From Lichenicoccus sp964242335 (GTDB lineage Bacteria > Pseudomonadota > Alphaproteobacteria > Acetobacterales > Acetobacteraceae), in contig CAXTAY010000016.1 in NCBI GenBank assembly GCA_964242335.1, forward strand, positions 5,358 through 69,357: DNA of 64,000 bases, written 5' to 3'. This document shows positions 53,795 to 63,929 of the stretch, piece after piece (position 1 is the stretch's first letter; each line of letters starts with the position of its first letter). The notes below the pieces were generated by a model. That model was not told the origin of the DNA and did no database searches. It saw only the letters and a list, made by a program, of their open reading frames with translations. Both the position numbers and the translations under genes were made by a program.

Positions 53795-54547
53795 ATGACT
53801 TCGAGTAACGTGGAAAAGGCGACGGCGCTGCTTCGAGCGGTGTCGTCCGGCGACGCGGACCTGGCGACCAGGGACGTGAGTCCTGACGGGTTCGTCCAGC
53901 ACGATCCAAGCGTCGGCGACGGCGTTGACGGCCTGCGCGAGCGGGTGGCCCTGTCGGCGGCCAACCTGGAGATCGTTAGGGTGCTGGAGGACGGACCCTT
54001 CGTCGTGGTACACGGTTGGACCGGTGCCGGCGACGAGCGCGACGTGTTCTTCACCGTGTTCCGGTTCGTGAACGGTCTCCTCGTCGAGCACTGGCGCTTC
54101 ACGGCACCCGCCGCTCCCTCGAACCAGAGCGGACACACCCAGACCGACGGGCCGACCGAGCCCGATGGCAGCGCGGACACGGACAGGGTCAAGGCCATCG
54201 TGCGGGATTACTACGAGACCGTGCATATCGGCGGAAAGCACGACCAGATCGGCCATTATATGTCGGGCGATCTTCAGATCCGCCATGAGCCCGGCGCCGA
54301 GGACGGGGTCGCGGCGTTCAAGCAAGACCTCGCCGTGCTGACCCGATCGAGGACCATAGACGAGATCGTGCTGCTCGTGGGCCAGGGCGACCTCATCTTC
54401 ATCGCCGCCAGAGGAACGCACGAGGGTGAACCCTGCGCCTACATCGACCTGTACCGCGTAGAGGCCGGCAAACTCGTCGAGCACTGGGGTTTTCCGCAAG
54501 CGGCCTTGCCGCGCGAAGCGTCGAAGAACGGCAACGGCATGCTCTGA
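53795..54547 (+). CDS. Tandem SnoaL-like (NTF2-fold) protein
   Basis: This 250-residue protein consists of two SnoaL/NTF2-like cone folds, residues ~1-110 and ~130-240. Both end with the same pattern: VFFTVFRFVNGLLVEHW in the first, CAYIDLYRVEAGKLVEHW in the second. A Thr/Ser/Asp-rich linker joins them. SnoaL folds include cyclases and isomerases but also many unknown proteins. Last gene of the LysR cassette, followed by the multi-hairpin repeat. The duplication within one chain could make an internal dimer. Confidence 0.82.
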   Translation: MTSSNVEKATALLRAVSSGDADLATRDVSPDGFVQHDPSVGDGVDGLRERVALSAANLEIVRVLEDGPFVVVHGWTGAGDERDVFFTVFRFVNGLLVEHWRFTAPAAPSNQSGHTQTDGPTEPDGSADTDRVKAIVRDYYETVHIGGKHDQIGHYMSGDLQIRHEPGAEDGVAAFKQDLAVLTRSRTIDEIVLLVGQGDLIFIAARGTHEGEPCAYIDLYRVEAGKLVEHWGFPQAALPREASKNGNGML

Positions 54548-54626
54548 GCCGCTGCGCGAACGAGATCGTTCGATCCGATGATGCTCGCTGAAGCGACAGG
54601 CTTGCAGGATGCCGAAAGCGGGCAGG

Positions 54627-54736
54627 CAAGGGCTTTGCCCTTGACCCACTGGGGCCGACGGCCCCAGACCCCAATCCATAAGGTTTCGGATTTCAAAGGC
54701 TTGGCCTTTGATGGGGTCAAGGGGCGAAGCCCGTTG
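54627..54736. repeat. Multi-hairpin intergenic repeat, copy B
   Basis: Same order of palindromes as at 20011-20119: CAAGGGC-TTT-GCCCTTG, CTGGGGCC-GAC-GGCCCCAG, AAAGGCTTGGCCTTT and CAAGGGGC-GAA-GCCCGTTG (one stem mismatch), with GACCCC/GGGGTC flanking the third. The connecting stretch also aligns (TTTCAAAGGC...CCTTTGATGGGGTCAAGGGG). Loops differ while stems are kept. It sits 80 bases after the SnoaL gene. Confidence 0.75.
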
Positions 54737-54887
54737 CTCTTCGTCCCATCGTCGTCGGTGCTCCGTTAGGCTATGCGATCGGATCTTGCTCCAGCGCGCG
54801 CTTGCCGACATCGTCGCGAGTAACCAAAGAAGGTCGATCGAAGTCCAGGCGCTTGCTGCATCGCGGTGTCATGCCGCTCGGGGCCGA

Positions 54888-55133
54888 TCAACCTAGAATG
54901 CCGTCCGCCTCCGGATGTTGCTCCCGGACGTGCCGATGTCGAACGTAACGCGCGAAGTGGAAGGTTAGCCGAAACGTTCGGTCGGACCATGCTGCGCCTG
55001 TCAACTCGAAGCACCGAAAGTCGCAGGCCGTCGCGAGGTATTCCGGCATCACGCCGCCCTCGGCAAATCCTCGCGCTGCCCGGGACGTGAACGGCGCAGT
55101 GTATCGCACGACCTCACGTCCGATGCCGGCCAT
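54888..55133 (-). CDS. Small ORF downstream of old yellow enzyme; part of duplicated block
   Basis: An 81-residue frame starting 3 bases after the old yellow enzyme stop on the same strand (ATG with GGAG nearby). It contains FRCFELTGAAWSDRT and TFHFARYVRH. A recognisable but truncated relative exists at 50583-50700, next to the old yellow enzyme remnant, so this segment was duplicated together with that gene. Product unknown; it may be a genuine small protein or the decayed end of a larger one. Confidence 0.35.
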   Translation of the reverse strand: MAGIGREVVRYTAPFTSRAARGFAEGGVMPEYLATACDFRCFELTGAAWSDRTFRLTFHFARYVRHRHVREQHPEADGILG

Positions 55134-55136
55134 CTC

Positions 55137-56273
<1,137 letters not shown>

Positions 56274-56515
56274 CGGGCAGCAGCTCCTTGGATGCGGCGA
56301 TGGTGCGCATGGATCCGCGGCCCTGTCACCGCGGCGCAACACATGCGCAACGGGGTCGGATCCGCATCGCCCGGCTGCGACGATGCGGGCGGTAGCAGGC
56401 CGCTCAGTGCACCAACTGCTTGATGCGAGGCCGTCGCGATGCCATCCTGGCGTGTATTGTGCCGCAGGATTGATCACGCGGAGCCTGTTTGACCCAAATC
56501 CGGGCAGGATGAACG

Positions 56516-58810
56516 ATGTCCGACTACACGCGTCCGGGCCTGCCGAAATCCGACCCGTCGCTGCTCCGGCTGCAGCTCGTCGGTCCGATGCAGGCGCTTA
56601 CGCTGGACAACGAGAACGTGCTGCCGCCCGGCCGCAAGACGCGCGGCCTGCTGGCGATCCTGGCGATGTCGGGACGCCGGCCGGTGCTGCGCTCGAAGCT
56701 CGCCGAGATGCTGTGGAGCCGCCGCTCCGAGGAGCAGGCGCGCGCGTCGCTGCGGCAGGAGATCCACCGCCTGCTCGACGCCCTCGCACCGGTCGGCGCG
56801 CCGGTGATCAGCGTCGAGCGCCACTCGCTGGCGCTGCGGCCGGCGCTCACCGCCGTGGATGCGGAGCGGCTGCTGAACGCCAACGTCAACCACGTCATCG
56901 CACAGGCCAGCGCCCCGGCCCGGATCCAGGTCGGCGGCGCCGCCGGCGCCGGCGGTCCCGGCGGCGGTATCCTGCCGCCGCTGGACGGGGTGCTGCTGGA
57001 GGAGCTGAACGGCACCGATCCGGCCCTGGATGCCTGGCTGGCTGCCGAACGCCGGCGCCTGCACGAGCACGCCCTGGCGCTGTTCGAGTCCGCGCTGCAG
57101 CGACGGCCGGAACCGGTGGCGTCGCTCGCCATCTGCCGGCAGCTGCTGCTGCTCGACCCGCTGCACGAGGCCGCCTGGCGCGGCCTGATCCGCACCCAGC
57201 TGCTCCAGGGCGAGCGCGGTGCGGCGCTGCAGAGTGCCGAGCGCTGCGCCGCGCTGTTCAGCCGTCGTGTGTCCGGCGAGCCGGGCGAGGAGACCAGCCG
57301 GCTGCTGAGCGAGCTGCGCAGCGGCATCGCGGTGGCGACGCCGGATGCAGGTGCCGCCTCTCGCGAGCCCGCAGAGAACCTGTCGTCGAACCAGTTGTCG
57401 AACGCATCGTCGGACCCGGCGGAGGCGTCGGCGGCGGCAGCCGAGCCGACCGGGCCGGCGCCGGCGCCGGCGCCGCAGCTGGTCGCCGCCGAGGCGGCGG
57501 AGACCGACGCGGTGGTGTCGATGACCGGACATCGCCTGCGCGGCCGCAGCATCGCCACGCTGGCGGTGCTGCCGCCGCTCGACCTGGACGCCGGCGCCAA
57601 CGACAAGCTGGTCCCGGCGCTCACCGAGGAGCTGGTGGCCGGCCTGGCGAGCCGCTCGATCATCGCCGTCGTCAGCGGCTCGATGCTGGCCCAGGCACTG
57701 GCCGCCGGCCGCGACGACGCGCTGCTGCGCCGCAATTTCGGTCTCGACTACGTGCTCGACGGCACCATCCTGCGCGGCCGTCACCGGATCCGGATCATCC
57801 TGCGCCTGCTCGACCTGCGCCTGCAGGGCCACGTGGTCTGGGCCAAGCGCTTCGACTGCGACCCCTCCGACGCGACGACCCGGCTCGACGAGGTGGCCGC
57901 ACAGGTCACCGCGCAGCTGCCCTGGGAGCTGGTGGTGATCGAGAGCCGGCGCGTCGGCGCACGTCCGGCGGCGGAACTGAGTGCCGTGCAGCTCGCGCTG
58001 CGCGCGCTCTCGCTGGTGATGCGCTCGGAGCGGCAGCAGAACGACAAGGCGGGGGAGCTGCTCGCGCGGGCCCGGACGCTCGATCCCGACCATCCGCTGG
58101 TCAGCCTGGTCGAGACCATGCGCCACTTCATCCGCGCCACCCAGTTCTGGGGCAACTTCGAGACCGAGGGCGCGCTCGCCCAGGCGGCGATGCGCGAGGC
58201 GGTACAGGGCGGCAACGTAGATCCGCCCGGCATCGCGCTGATCGGGCTGATCCACGGCCACCTGCTGGACGATCCCCGGATCGGGCTGGCGCTGATCGAG
58301 CGGGCGCTGCAGATCGAGCCCAACCTCGGCATGGGACTGGTGTTCGCGGCCTTCGTGCTGGCACGGATCGGCGAGCTCGACGAGGCGGAGCGGCGCTACG
58401 CGCGCTACAAGCAGCTCTGTCCGCTGCACCCGATGCACTACCTGTTCGACGGCATCGCCGTCACCATCGCCCTGCTGCAGGGCCGCGACGAGGAGGCGGC
58501 CAGCCTGGGCCGGGAGCTCATCGAGCTGTCGCCCTCGCTGCTGTTTCCGGCGATCCCCTGCCTCGCCGCTTTCGGCCATCTCGGGCTGCGCGACGAGGCG
58601 GAGCGGCTGCTGGCGCGTATCCACGGCCTGGCGCCGGAGCTGAGCATCGAGGACGTGCTCGGCCGCATGCGCCTGCGCCGCGAGACGGATCGCGCGCGGA
58701 TCGGCGACGGGCTGCGCGCGGCCGGAATGGCGACGCACCGGGACAGCGCCCCGGAGGCAGCGGGAGACGCGACGGCCGACCCCGCGTGCGGCGTCCGCTT
58801 GGCGACCTGA
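56516..58810 (+). CDS. SARP/BTAD-type transcriptional regulator with TolB-like and TPR regions
   Basis: A 764-residue protein. Residues ~15-110 are a winged-helix DNA-binding domain of the SARP type (KTRGLLAILAMSG, LWSRRSEEQARASLRQ). Residues ~125-270 form a BTAD helical domain (CRQLLLLDPLHEAAWRGLIR). An Ala/Pro/Glu-rich linker follows, then a module common in CadC/adenylate-cyclase-like regulators (LAVLPPLDL, LDYVLDGTILRG). TPR repeats complete the C-terminus. No membrane segment is obvious. ATG has AGGA at good spacing. The divergent neighbour is the old yellow enzyme gene, a plausible target. Effector unknown. Confidence 0.82.
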   Translation: MSDYTRPGLPKSDPSLLRLQLVGPMQALTLDNENVLPPGRKTRGLLAILAMSGRRPVLRSKLAEMLWSRRSEEQARASLRQEIHRLLDALAPVGAPVISVERHSLALRPALTAVDAERLLNANVNHVIAQASAPARIQVGGAAGAGGPGGGILPPLDGVLLEELNGTDPALDAWLAAERRRLHEHALALFESALQRRPEPVASLAICRQLLLLDPLHEAAWRGLIRTQLLQGERGAALQSAERCAALFSRRVSGEPGEETSRLLSELRSGIAVATPDAGAASREPAENLSSNQLSNASSDPAEASAAAAEPTGPAPAPAPQLVAAEAAETDAVVSMTGHRLRGRSIATLAVLPPLDLDAGANDKLVPALTEELVAGLASRSIIAVVSGSMLAQALAAGRDDALLRRNFGLDYVLDGTILRGRHRIRIILRLLDLRLQGHVVWAKRFDCDPSDATTRLDEVAAQVTAQLPWELVVIESRRVGARPAAELSAVQLALRALSLVMRSERQQNDKAGELLARARTLDPDHPLVSLVETMRHFIRATQFWGNFETEGALAQAAMREAVQGGNVDPPGIALIGLIHGHLLDDPRIGLALIERALQIEPNLGMGLVFAAFVLARIGELDEAERRYARYKQLCPLHPMHYLFDGIAVTIALLQGRDEEAASLGRELIELSPSLLFPAIPCLAAFGHLGLRDEAERLLARIHGLAPELSIEDVLGRMRLRRETDRARIGDGLRAAGMATHRDSAPEAAGDATADPACGVRLAT

Positions 58811-58896
58811 ACGGAGCGGGCTAGATACGCAGCGCCGGCCGCCCGGCTCGGCCGGCACGCCCGCGCGACTTCCACAGGCACCATGCCAGAGGCACT

Positions 58897-59394
58897 ATGA
58901 TCGCCCGCATCCGCCCCCTCGCCCTGATCCTCTTCCTGGCCGCCTGCTCCGGCCATGACAGCGGCGGCCGCACCGTCGACACCACCGGCGATACCTCCGC
59001 ACTCAGCACCCCGCGCAATCACCTGCTGGGAGAGGACCGCAGCGCCACCGGCGGCGACCAGACCCAGGCCGGGGTGAACGCCTACCTCTGGCGCGGCGCG
59101 ATCGACACGCTGTCCTTCATGCCGTTCGCCTCGGCCGACCCGATCGGCGGCATCATCATCACCGACTGGTACACGCCGCCGACCACGATCTCCGAGCGCT
59201 TCAAGGCGACCGCCTACGTGCTCGGCAAGCAGCTGCGCTCGGACGCCATACGGGTGGCGATCTTCCGCCAGACGCTGCAGGACGGCCAGTGGACGGACGC
59301 CTCGGTCGCCCCCAACACGGCGCCCGACATCACCAACAAGATCCTCGCGCGCGCCCGTCAGCTTCGCGCCGACGCCGGCCAAGCCGGAAATTGA
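58897..59394 (+). CDS. DUF3576 lipoprotein
   Basis: This 165-residue lipoprotein has an LFLAAC lipobox with mature Cys17. The DUF3576 family, frequent in alphaproteobacteria, is recognised from VNAYLWRGAIDTLSFMPF, then DPIGGIIITDWYTPP and AIRVAIFRQ. Function is unknown. It lies directly upstream of leuS and lptE, an order seen in related bacteria that hints at a role in envelope biogenesis. 34 bases separate it from leuS, so it is probably co-transcribed. Confidence 0.88.
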   Translation: MIARIRPLALILFLAACSGHDSGGRTVDTTGDTSALSTPRNHLLGEDRSATGGDQTQAGVNAYLWRGAIDTLSFMPFASADPIGGIIITDWYTPPTTISERFKATAYVLGKQLRSDAIRVAIFRQTLQDGQWTDASVAPNTAPDITNKILARARQLRADAGQAGN

Positions 59395-59428
59395 GAGGCG
59401 AGCCCGTGAGACCGGATTCCTGCCGCCG

Positions 59429-62044
59429 ATGAACGACGCGGTCGCGCATGATTTCCGCGAGAGCGAGCCGTACTGGCAGGCCGAGTGGGCGCGCCGCGGC
59501 TGCTTCACCGTCGCCGACGTGCCGCCCGAGGGCCAGCCCACCTACTACGTGCTGGAGATGTTCCCCTACCCGAGCGGCCAGCTGCACATGGGCCACGTGC
59601 GCAACTACACGCTGGGCGACGTGGTCGCGCGCTACAAGCGGGCGCGCGGCTTCGCGGTGCTGCATCCGATGGGCTGGGACGCCTTCGGCCTGCCGGCGGA
59701 GAACGCCGCGCGCGAGCACGGGGTGCATCCGGCAGAGTGGACGCGCGGCAACATCGCGACGATGCGGCAGACGCTGCAGCGGCTCGGCTTCTCGCTGAAC
59801 TGGGACCGCGAGTTCGCCACCTGCGAGCCGCGCTATTACGGCCAGCAGCAGAAGCTGTTCCTCGACCTGCGCGCCGCCGGCCTGGTCGAGCGGCGCGAGA
59901 GCTGGGTCAACTGGGACCCGGTCGACCAGACCGTGCTCGCCAACGAGCAGGTGGTCGACGGGCGCGGCTGGCGTTCCGGCGCGCCGATCGAGACCAAGCA
60001 GCTCAGCCAGTGGTTCCTGCGCATCACCGAGGCGGCGCCGCAGCTGCTGGCCGAGCTCGACCGGCTGCAGCGCTGGCCCGAGCGGGTGCGCACCATGCAG
60101 GCGCGCTGGATCGGCCGCTCGGAGGGGGCGCGGATCCGCTTCGCGCTGGCCACGCCGGACGGCGGCATCGACGCCGTCGAGGTGTTCACCACGCGGCCGG
60201 ACACGCTGTTCGGCATGGCCTTCCTGGCGATCGCGCCGGAGCACCCGCTGGCCGCCGCGGTCGCCGCGCGCGACGAGGCGGCGGCACGTTTCATCGCCGC
60301 CTGCCGCAGCGCGGGCACCAGCGAGGCGGCGATCGAGACCGCCGAGAAGCGCGGCTTCGACACCGGCCTGCGCGTCGCCCACCCGTTCCTGCCCGACCTC
60401 GAGTTCCCGGTCTGGATCGCCAATTTCGTGCTGATGGAGTACGGCACCGGCGCCATCTTCGGCTGTCCGTGCGGCGACCAGCGCGACCACGACTTCGCCA
60501 CCCGTTACGATATCGGCTTCGTCAACGTGGTGCTGCCGACCGGCGGCGCGGTGCATGCCGGGCGCGCCTATGACGGACCGGGCACGCTGATCAACTCCGG
60601 CTTCCTCGACGGCCTCGACACCGAGGACGGCATCCGTGCCGCGATCGAGCGGCTGGAGCAGCTCGGGGCCGGCCGCGGCGTGGTGAACTGGCGGCTGCGC
60701 GACTGGGGGGTCTCGCGGCAACGCTACTGGGGTTGCCCGATCCCGATCATCCACTGCGCGCAGTGCGGCGCGCAGCCGGTGCCGGACGAGCAGCTTCCGG
60801 TGATCCTGCCGGACGACGTCCGCTTCGACCGCCCCGGCAATCCGCTCGACCACCATCCGAGCTGGAAGCACGTGCCCTGCCCGCGATGCGGCGCGCCGGC
60901 GACGCGCGAGACCGACACCTTCGACACCTTCGTCGACAGCTCCTGGTATTTCGCCCGCTTCACCGCCCCGAACGCCACCACGCCGACGCGCGCGGACGCG
61001 GCCGACCGCTGGCTGCCGGTGGACCAGTATATCGGCGGCATCGAGCACGCGATCCTGCACCTGCTCTATGCCCGCTTCTTCACCCGCGCGATGCACGCGA
61101 CCGGCCATCTCGGGGTGGACGAGCCGTTCGCGGGCCTGTTCACCCAGGGCATGGTCAGCCACGAGAGCTACCGCGACGAGGCGGCCGGCGTCTGGCTCTA
61201 TCCCGAGCAGGTCGAGCGGGACGGCGACGGGGCTCGGCGACGCGACACCGGCGCGCCGGTCACGGTCGGCCGGGTCGAGAAGATGTCGAAGTCGCGACGC
61301 AACACGATCAGCCCGACCGCGATCATCGAGCGTTTCGGCGCCGACACCGCGCGCTGGTTCGTGCTCTCCGACAGCCCGCCGGAGCGCGACATGGAGTGGA
61401 CCGAGGCCGGCATCGCCGGCGCCGCCCGCTTCACCCAGCGGCTGTACCGCCTGGTCGCGGCCGTCGCCGCCGCGGGCCTGTCCGCCGATGTCGTCGCGGG
61501 CGATCGGCCAGCCGATGCGGCCGGCCCCGAGACCGCGGCCGCCGATACCCTGCGACGCGCCACCCACCGCGCCATCGCCGCGGTGACCGAGGCGCTGGAG
61601 GCGTTCACCTTCAACGTCGCCGTGGCGCGGCTGCACGAGCTGGCCTCGGCGCTCTCGGAGTCCGAGCATGCCGCATCGCCGTCGCGAGCGCTCGCCCAGG
61701 CCCGGATCGAGGCCGCGCGCACGCTCTGCCTGCTGAGCGCGCCGATGATGCCGCACCTCGCCGAGAGCCTGCTGGCGCTGCTCGAGCCGGGCGGCGCGCT
61801 GGCCGCGGAACGCCCCTGGCCGGAGGCCGATCCCGCCTTGCTGGAGGTGCTCCGCGTGACCATCGCGGTGCAGGTCATGGGCAAGCTGCGCGGCACCATC
61901 GAGACGGCGCCGGACGAGGCTGCCGCACGCGTGCTCGAGGCCGCCGAGCGCGAGCCCAACGTGCAGCGCCTGCTCGCCGGTCGGCGTATCGTCAAGCGCA
62001 TCCATGTGCCGAACCGCATCGTCAACTTCGTGATCGCCGGATGA
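59429..62044 (+). CDS. leuS: Leucyl-tRNA synthetase
   Basis: This 871-residue class I synthetase charges tRNA-Leu. It has the HIGH-type motif in YPSGQLHMGH, the editing (CP1) domain at ~220-420, a zinc-type insertion with CAQCGAQPV and CPRCGAPA, and KMSKSRRN. The C-terminal anticodon-binding domain is complete. The stop codon overlaps the lptE start (ATGA), so translation of the two is coupled. Second gene of a DUF3576-leuS-lptE-holA run. Confidence 0.97.
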   Translation: MNDAVAHDFRESEPYWQAEWARRGCFTVADVPPEGQPTYYVLEMFPYPSGQLHMGHVRNYTLGDVVARYKRARGFAVLHPMGWDAFGLPAENAAREHGVHPAEWTRGNIATMRQTLQRLGFSLNWDREFATCEPRYYGQQQKLFLDLRAAGLVERRESWVNWDPVDQTVLANEQVVDGRGWRSGAPIETKQLSQWFLRITEAAPQLLAELDRLQRWPERVRTMQARWIGRSEGARIRFALATPDGGIDAVEVFTTRPDTLFGMAFLAIAPEHPLAAAVAARDEAAARFIAACRSAGTSEAAIETAEKRGFDTGLRVAHPFLPDLEFPVWIANFVLMEYGTGAIFGCPCGDQRDHDFATRYDIGFVNVVLPTGGAVHAGRAYDGPGTLINSGFLDGLDTEDGIRAAIERLEQLGAGRGVVNWRLRDWGVSRQRYWGCPIPIIHCAQCGAQPVPDEQLPVILPDDVRFDRPGNPLDHHPSWKHVPCPRCGAPATRETDTFDTFVDSSWYFARFTAPNATTPTRADAADRWLPVDQYIGGIEHAILHLLYARFFTRAMHATGHLGVDEPFAGLFTQGMVSHESYRDEAAGVWLYPEQVERDGDGARRRDTGAPVTVGRVEKMSKSRRNTISPTAIIERFGADTARWFVLSDSPPERDMEWTEAGIAGAARFTQRLYRLVAAVAAAGLSADVVAGDRPADAAGPETAAADTLRRATHRAIAAVTEALEAFTFNVAVARLHELASALSESEHAASPSRALAQARIEAARTLCLLSAPMMPHLAESLLALLEPGGALAAERPWPEADPALLEVLRVTIAVQVMGKLRGTIETAPDEAAARVLEAAEREPNVQRLLAGRRIVKRIHVPNRIVNFVIAG

Positions 62045-62739
62045 CGCGCGAGACGAGGCGCGTGGCACGAGCTCCGGCGGCGCTGCTCGCCTGCCTGGCG
62101 CTCGCGGGATGCGGCTTCCATCCGCTGCACGGCGACCGGCCGGACGCGCAGCTGCCGGAGATCTTTGTCGCCACCATCCCCGGCCGGACCGGGCAGCTGC
62201 TGCGACAGCAGCTGCAGCAGCGTCTGGCCGGCTCCAGCGACGGCGCGCCGCAGGACTACACGCTGCGCGTCGCCTATGCGCTGAGCAGCGAGGCGATCGA
62301 CATCCACGGCGACAACACCAGCGGTCGCAACCGCATCGTCGGCCGCGCCACCTGGACGCTGTCGAGCGTGGCACCGAGCCCGGTCACCGTGACCACCGGC
62401 AGCGTCCGCTCGGTCGACGGCTACAACACCATCGACACCCAGTATTTCGCCGCCACCATCGCCAGCGAGACCACCTTCGGGCGGATCGCCGGCAACCTCG
62501 CGGACTCGATCACGACCCAGGTCGCCAGCTGGTTCGCAGCGCACCCCGGCAATACCGGCGTGACCGACGCCGCCTCCGGCGCATCGCCGATCCCGAAGAA
62601 CCCCTCTCCCGGCGCGGAGCAGCCCGCCTCCGGCTTCCTCGGGCCGCAGGAGGTGCCGGGCGACAACGATCAGTCTCCCCTGCAGCGGATCGACCCGGAC
62701 GGCCTGCCCTCCGACGCGATCGGCCGTACCACGCATTGA
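62041..62739 (+). CDS. lptE: LPS-assembly lipoprotein LptE
   Basis: This 232-residue outer-membrane lipoprotein plugs LptD and helps insert lipopolysaccharide. It has an LALAGC lipobox (mature Cys near residue 24), the typical GFHPLHG start and an LptE fold to about residue 175. The last ~55 residues are an extra Pro/Ser/Gly/Asp-rich tail (GASPIPKNPSPGAEQP), longer than the usual ~170-180-residue protein. Position between leuS (4-base overlap) and holA is the normal alphaproteobacterial arrangement and supports the call. Confidence 0.87.
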   Translation: MTRETRRVARAPAALLACLALAGCGFHPLHGDRPDAQLPEIFVATIPGRTGQLLRQQLQQRLAGSSDGAPQDYTLRVAYALSSEAIDIHGDNTSGRNRIVGRATWTLSSVAPSPVTVTTGSVRSVDGYNTIDTQYFAATIASETTFGRIAGNLADSITTQVASWFAAHPGNTGVTDAASGASPIPKNPSPGAEQPASGFLGPQEVPGDNDQSPLQRIDPDGLPSDAIGRTTH

Positions 62740-62806
62740 GCGGCCGCTTGGTCGTCCCGGCGCGAAGGCGGCGCGAGGCCGCGATGCGGCGCCGTCCGGG
62801 CAGCGG

Positions 62807-63844
62807 ATGAAGCTCGATGCCGGCCAGGCGGCGCGCCTGCTGGCCGCACCCGGCCGGCTTCGCGCGATCCTGCTGCACGGCGACGACCACGGCCTGATCC
62901 GCGAGCGGGCGAGCGAGGCCGCGCGCGCCGCCGCCGGCCGCCTGGACGATCCGTTCCGCGTCGCCATCCTCGGCCGTGAGGCGCATGACCGGCTGGAAGA
63001 GGAGGCGACGGCGCTGTCGCTCTCCGGCGGCCGGCGGGTGGTGTGGCTGCGCGAGGCGCAGGACCAGCTGCACGGGACGGTCGCGAGGCTGATCGGCGGT
63101 CCGGCGCGATCCGCCGACCCCGCCGAGGCCGCCCTGATCCTGATCGAGGCGCCGGGGCTCGCGTCGCGGGCCAGGCTGCGGGCCCTGATCGACGCCGCCC
63201 CGGACGCCGCCTCGATCGCCTGCTACGCCGAGGAGGGGCGTGCGCTGGAAGCGTCGCTCGCCCGCATGCTCGAGGCCGAGCGGGTACGGATCGATCCGGA
63301 CGCACTGGCCTGGCTGGCGCAGCGCCTCGGCGCCGACCGCGCCGCCAGCCGCGGCGAGGTCGAGAAGCTGGTGCTCTACGCGGGCGACGAGGCGCGGATC
63401 ACGCTGGACGACGTGCAGGCCGTCACCGGCGATGCCACCTCGGCGTCGCTGGAGGACGCCGCCTTCGCCGCCACGGCCGGCGATCGTCCCGCCGCCGATC
63501 TGGCGATCGAGCGCGCGCTGGCGGAGGGGCTGTCGCCGATCGCGCTGGCGCGCGCGCTGCTGTCGCACCTGCACCGGCTGCGCCAGGTGCTGCTGCGGAT
63601 CGAGGGCGGCGCCTCCGCGTCGGATGCGATGCGCGGCCTGCGTCCGCCGGTGTTCTTCAAGCGCCACGCCCAGTTCACGCGCGCGCTCTCGCTGTGGAGC
63701 GCCACCTCCCTGTTCGAGGCGGCGGCGGAGACCAACCGGCTCGAGCTCGCCTGCAAGCGCACCGGCGCGCCGGACCTGGCGCTGGCGCGTCGGCACGTCG
63801 CCTCGCTCGCGGCACGTGCCGCCGCCCGCGCGCGCGGGCGCTGA
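62807..63844 (+). CDS. holA: DNA polymerase III subunit delta
   Basis: This 345-residue clamp-loader subunit opens the beta sliding clamp. It has the N-terminal AILLHGDDHGLIRER strand-helix of the AAA+ core (no functional Walker motif, as usual for delta), a middle lid domain (LAQRLGADRAASRGEVEKL) and a helical collar domain with SHLHRLRQVL. It lies 67 bases after lptE in the same direction and ends before the tRNA gene. Confidence 0.93.
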   Translation: MKLDAGQAARLLAAPGRLRAILLHGDDHGLIRERASEAARAAAGRLDDPFRVAILGREAHDRLEEEATALSLSGGRRVVWLREAQDQLHGTVARLIGGPARSADPAEAALILIEAPGLASRARLRALIDAAPDAASIACYAEEGRALEASLARMLEAERVRIDPDALAWLAQRLGADRAASRGEVEKLVLYAGDEARITLDDVQAVTGDATSASLEDAAFAATAGDRPAADLAIERALAEGLSPIALARALLSHLHRLRQVLLRIEGGASASDAMRGLRPPVFFKRHAQFTRALSLWSATSLFEAAAETNRLELACKRTGAPDLALARRHVASLAARAAARARGR

Positions 63845-63929
63845 CCGGCTCCGGCGGATCGGCGGCCCGCTCCACCCGCCGGGCGCGAGCTTGCCCGGGC
63901 GAGCCGATGACGATAGGAAGGACGTGGTT

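Noticed and set aside
59330..62374. Open frame of about 1000 codons antisense to leuS
   Set aside because: High G+C keeps stops rare; the sense strand carries a complete leucyl-tRNA synthetase with all motifs.
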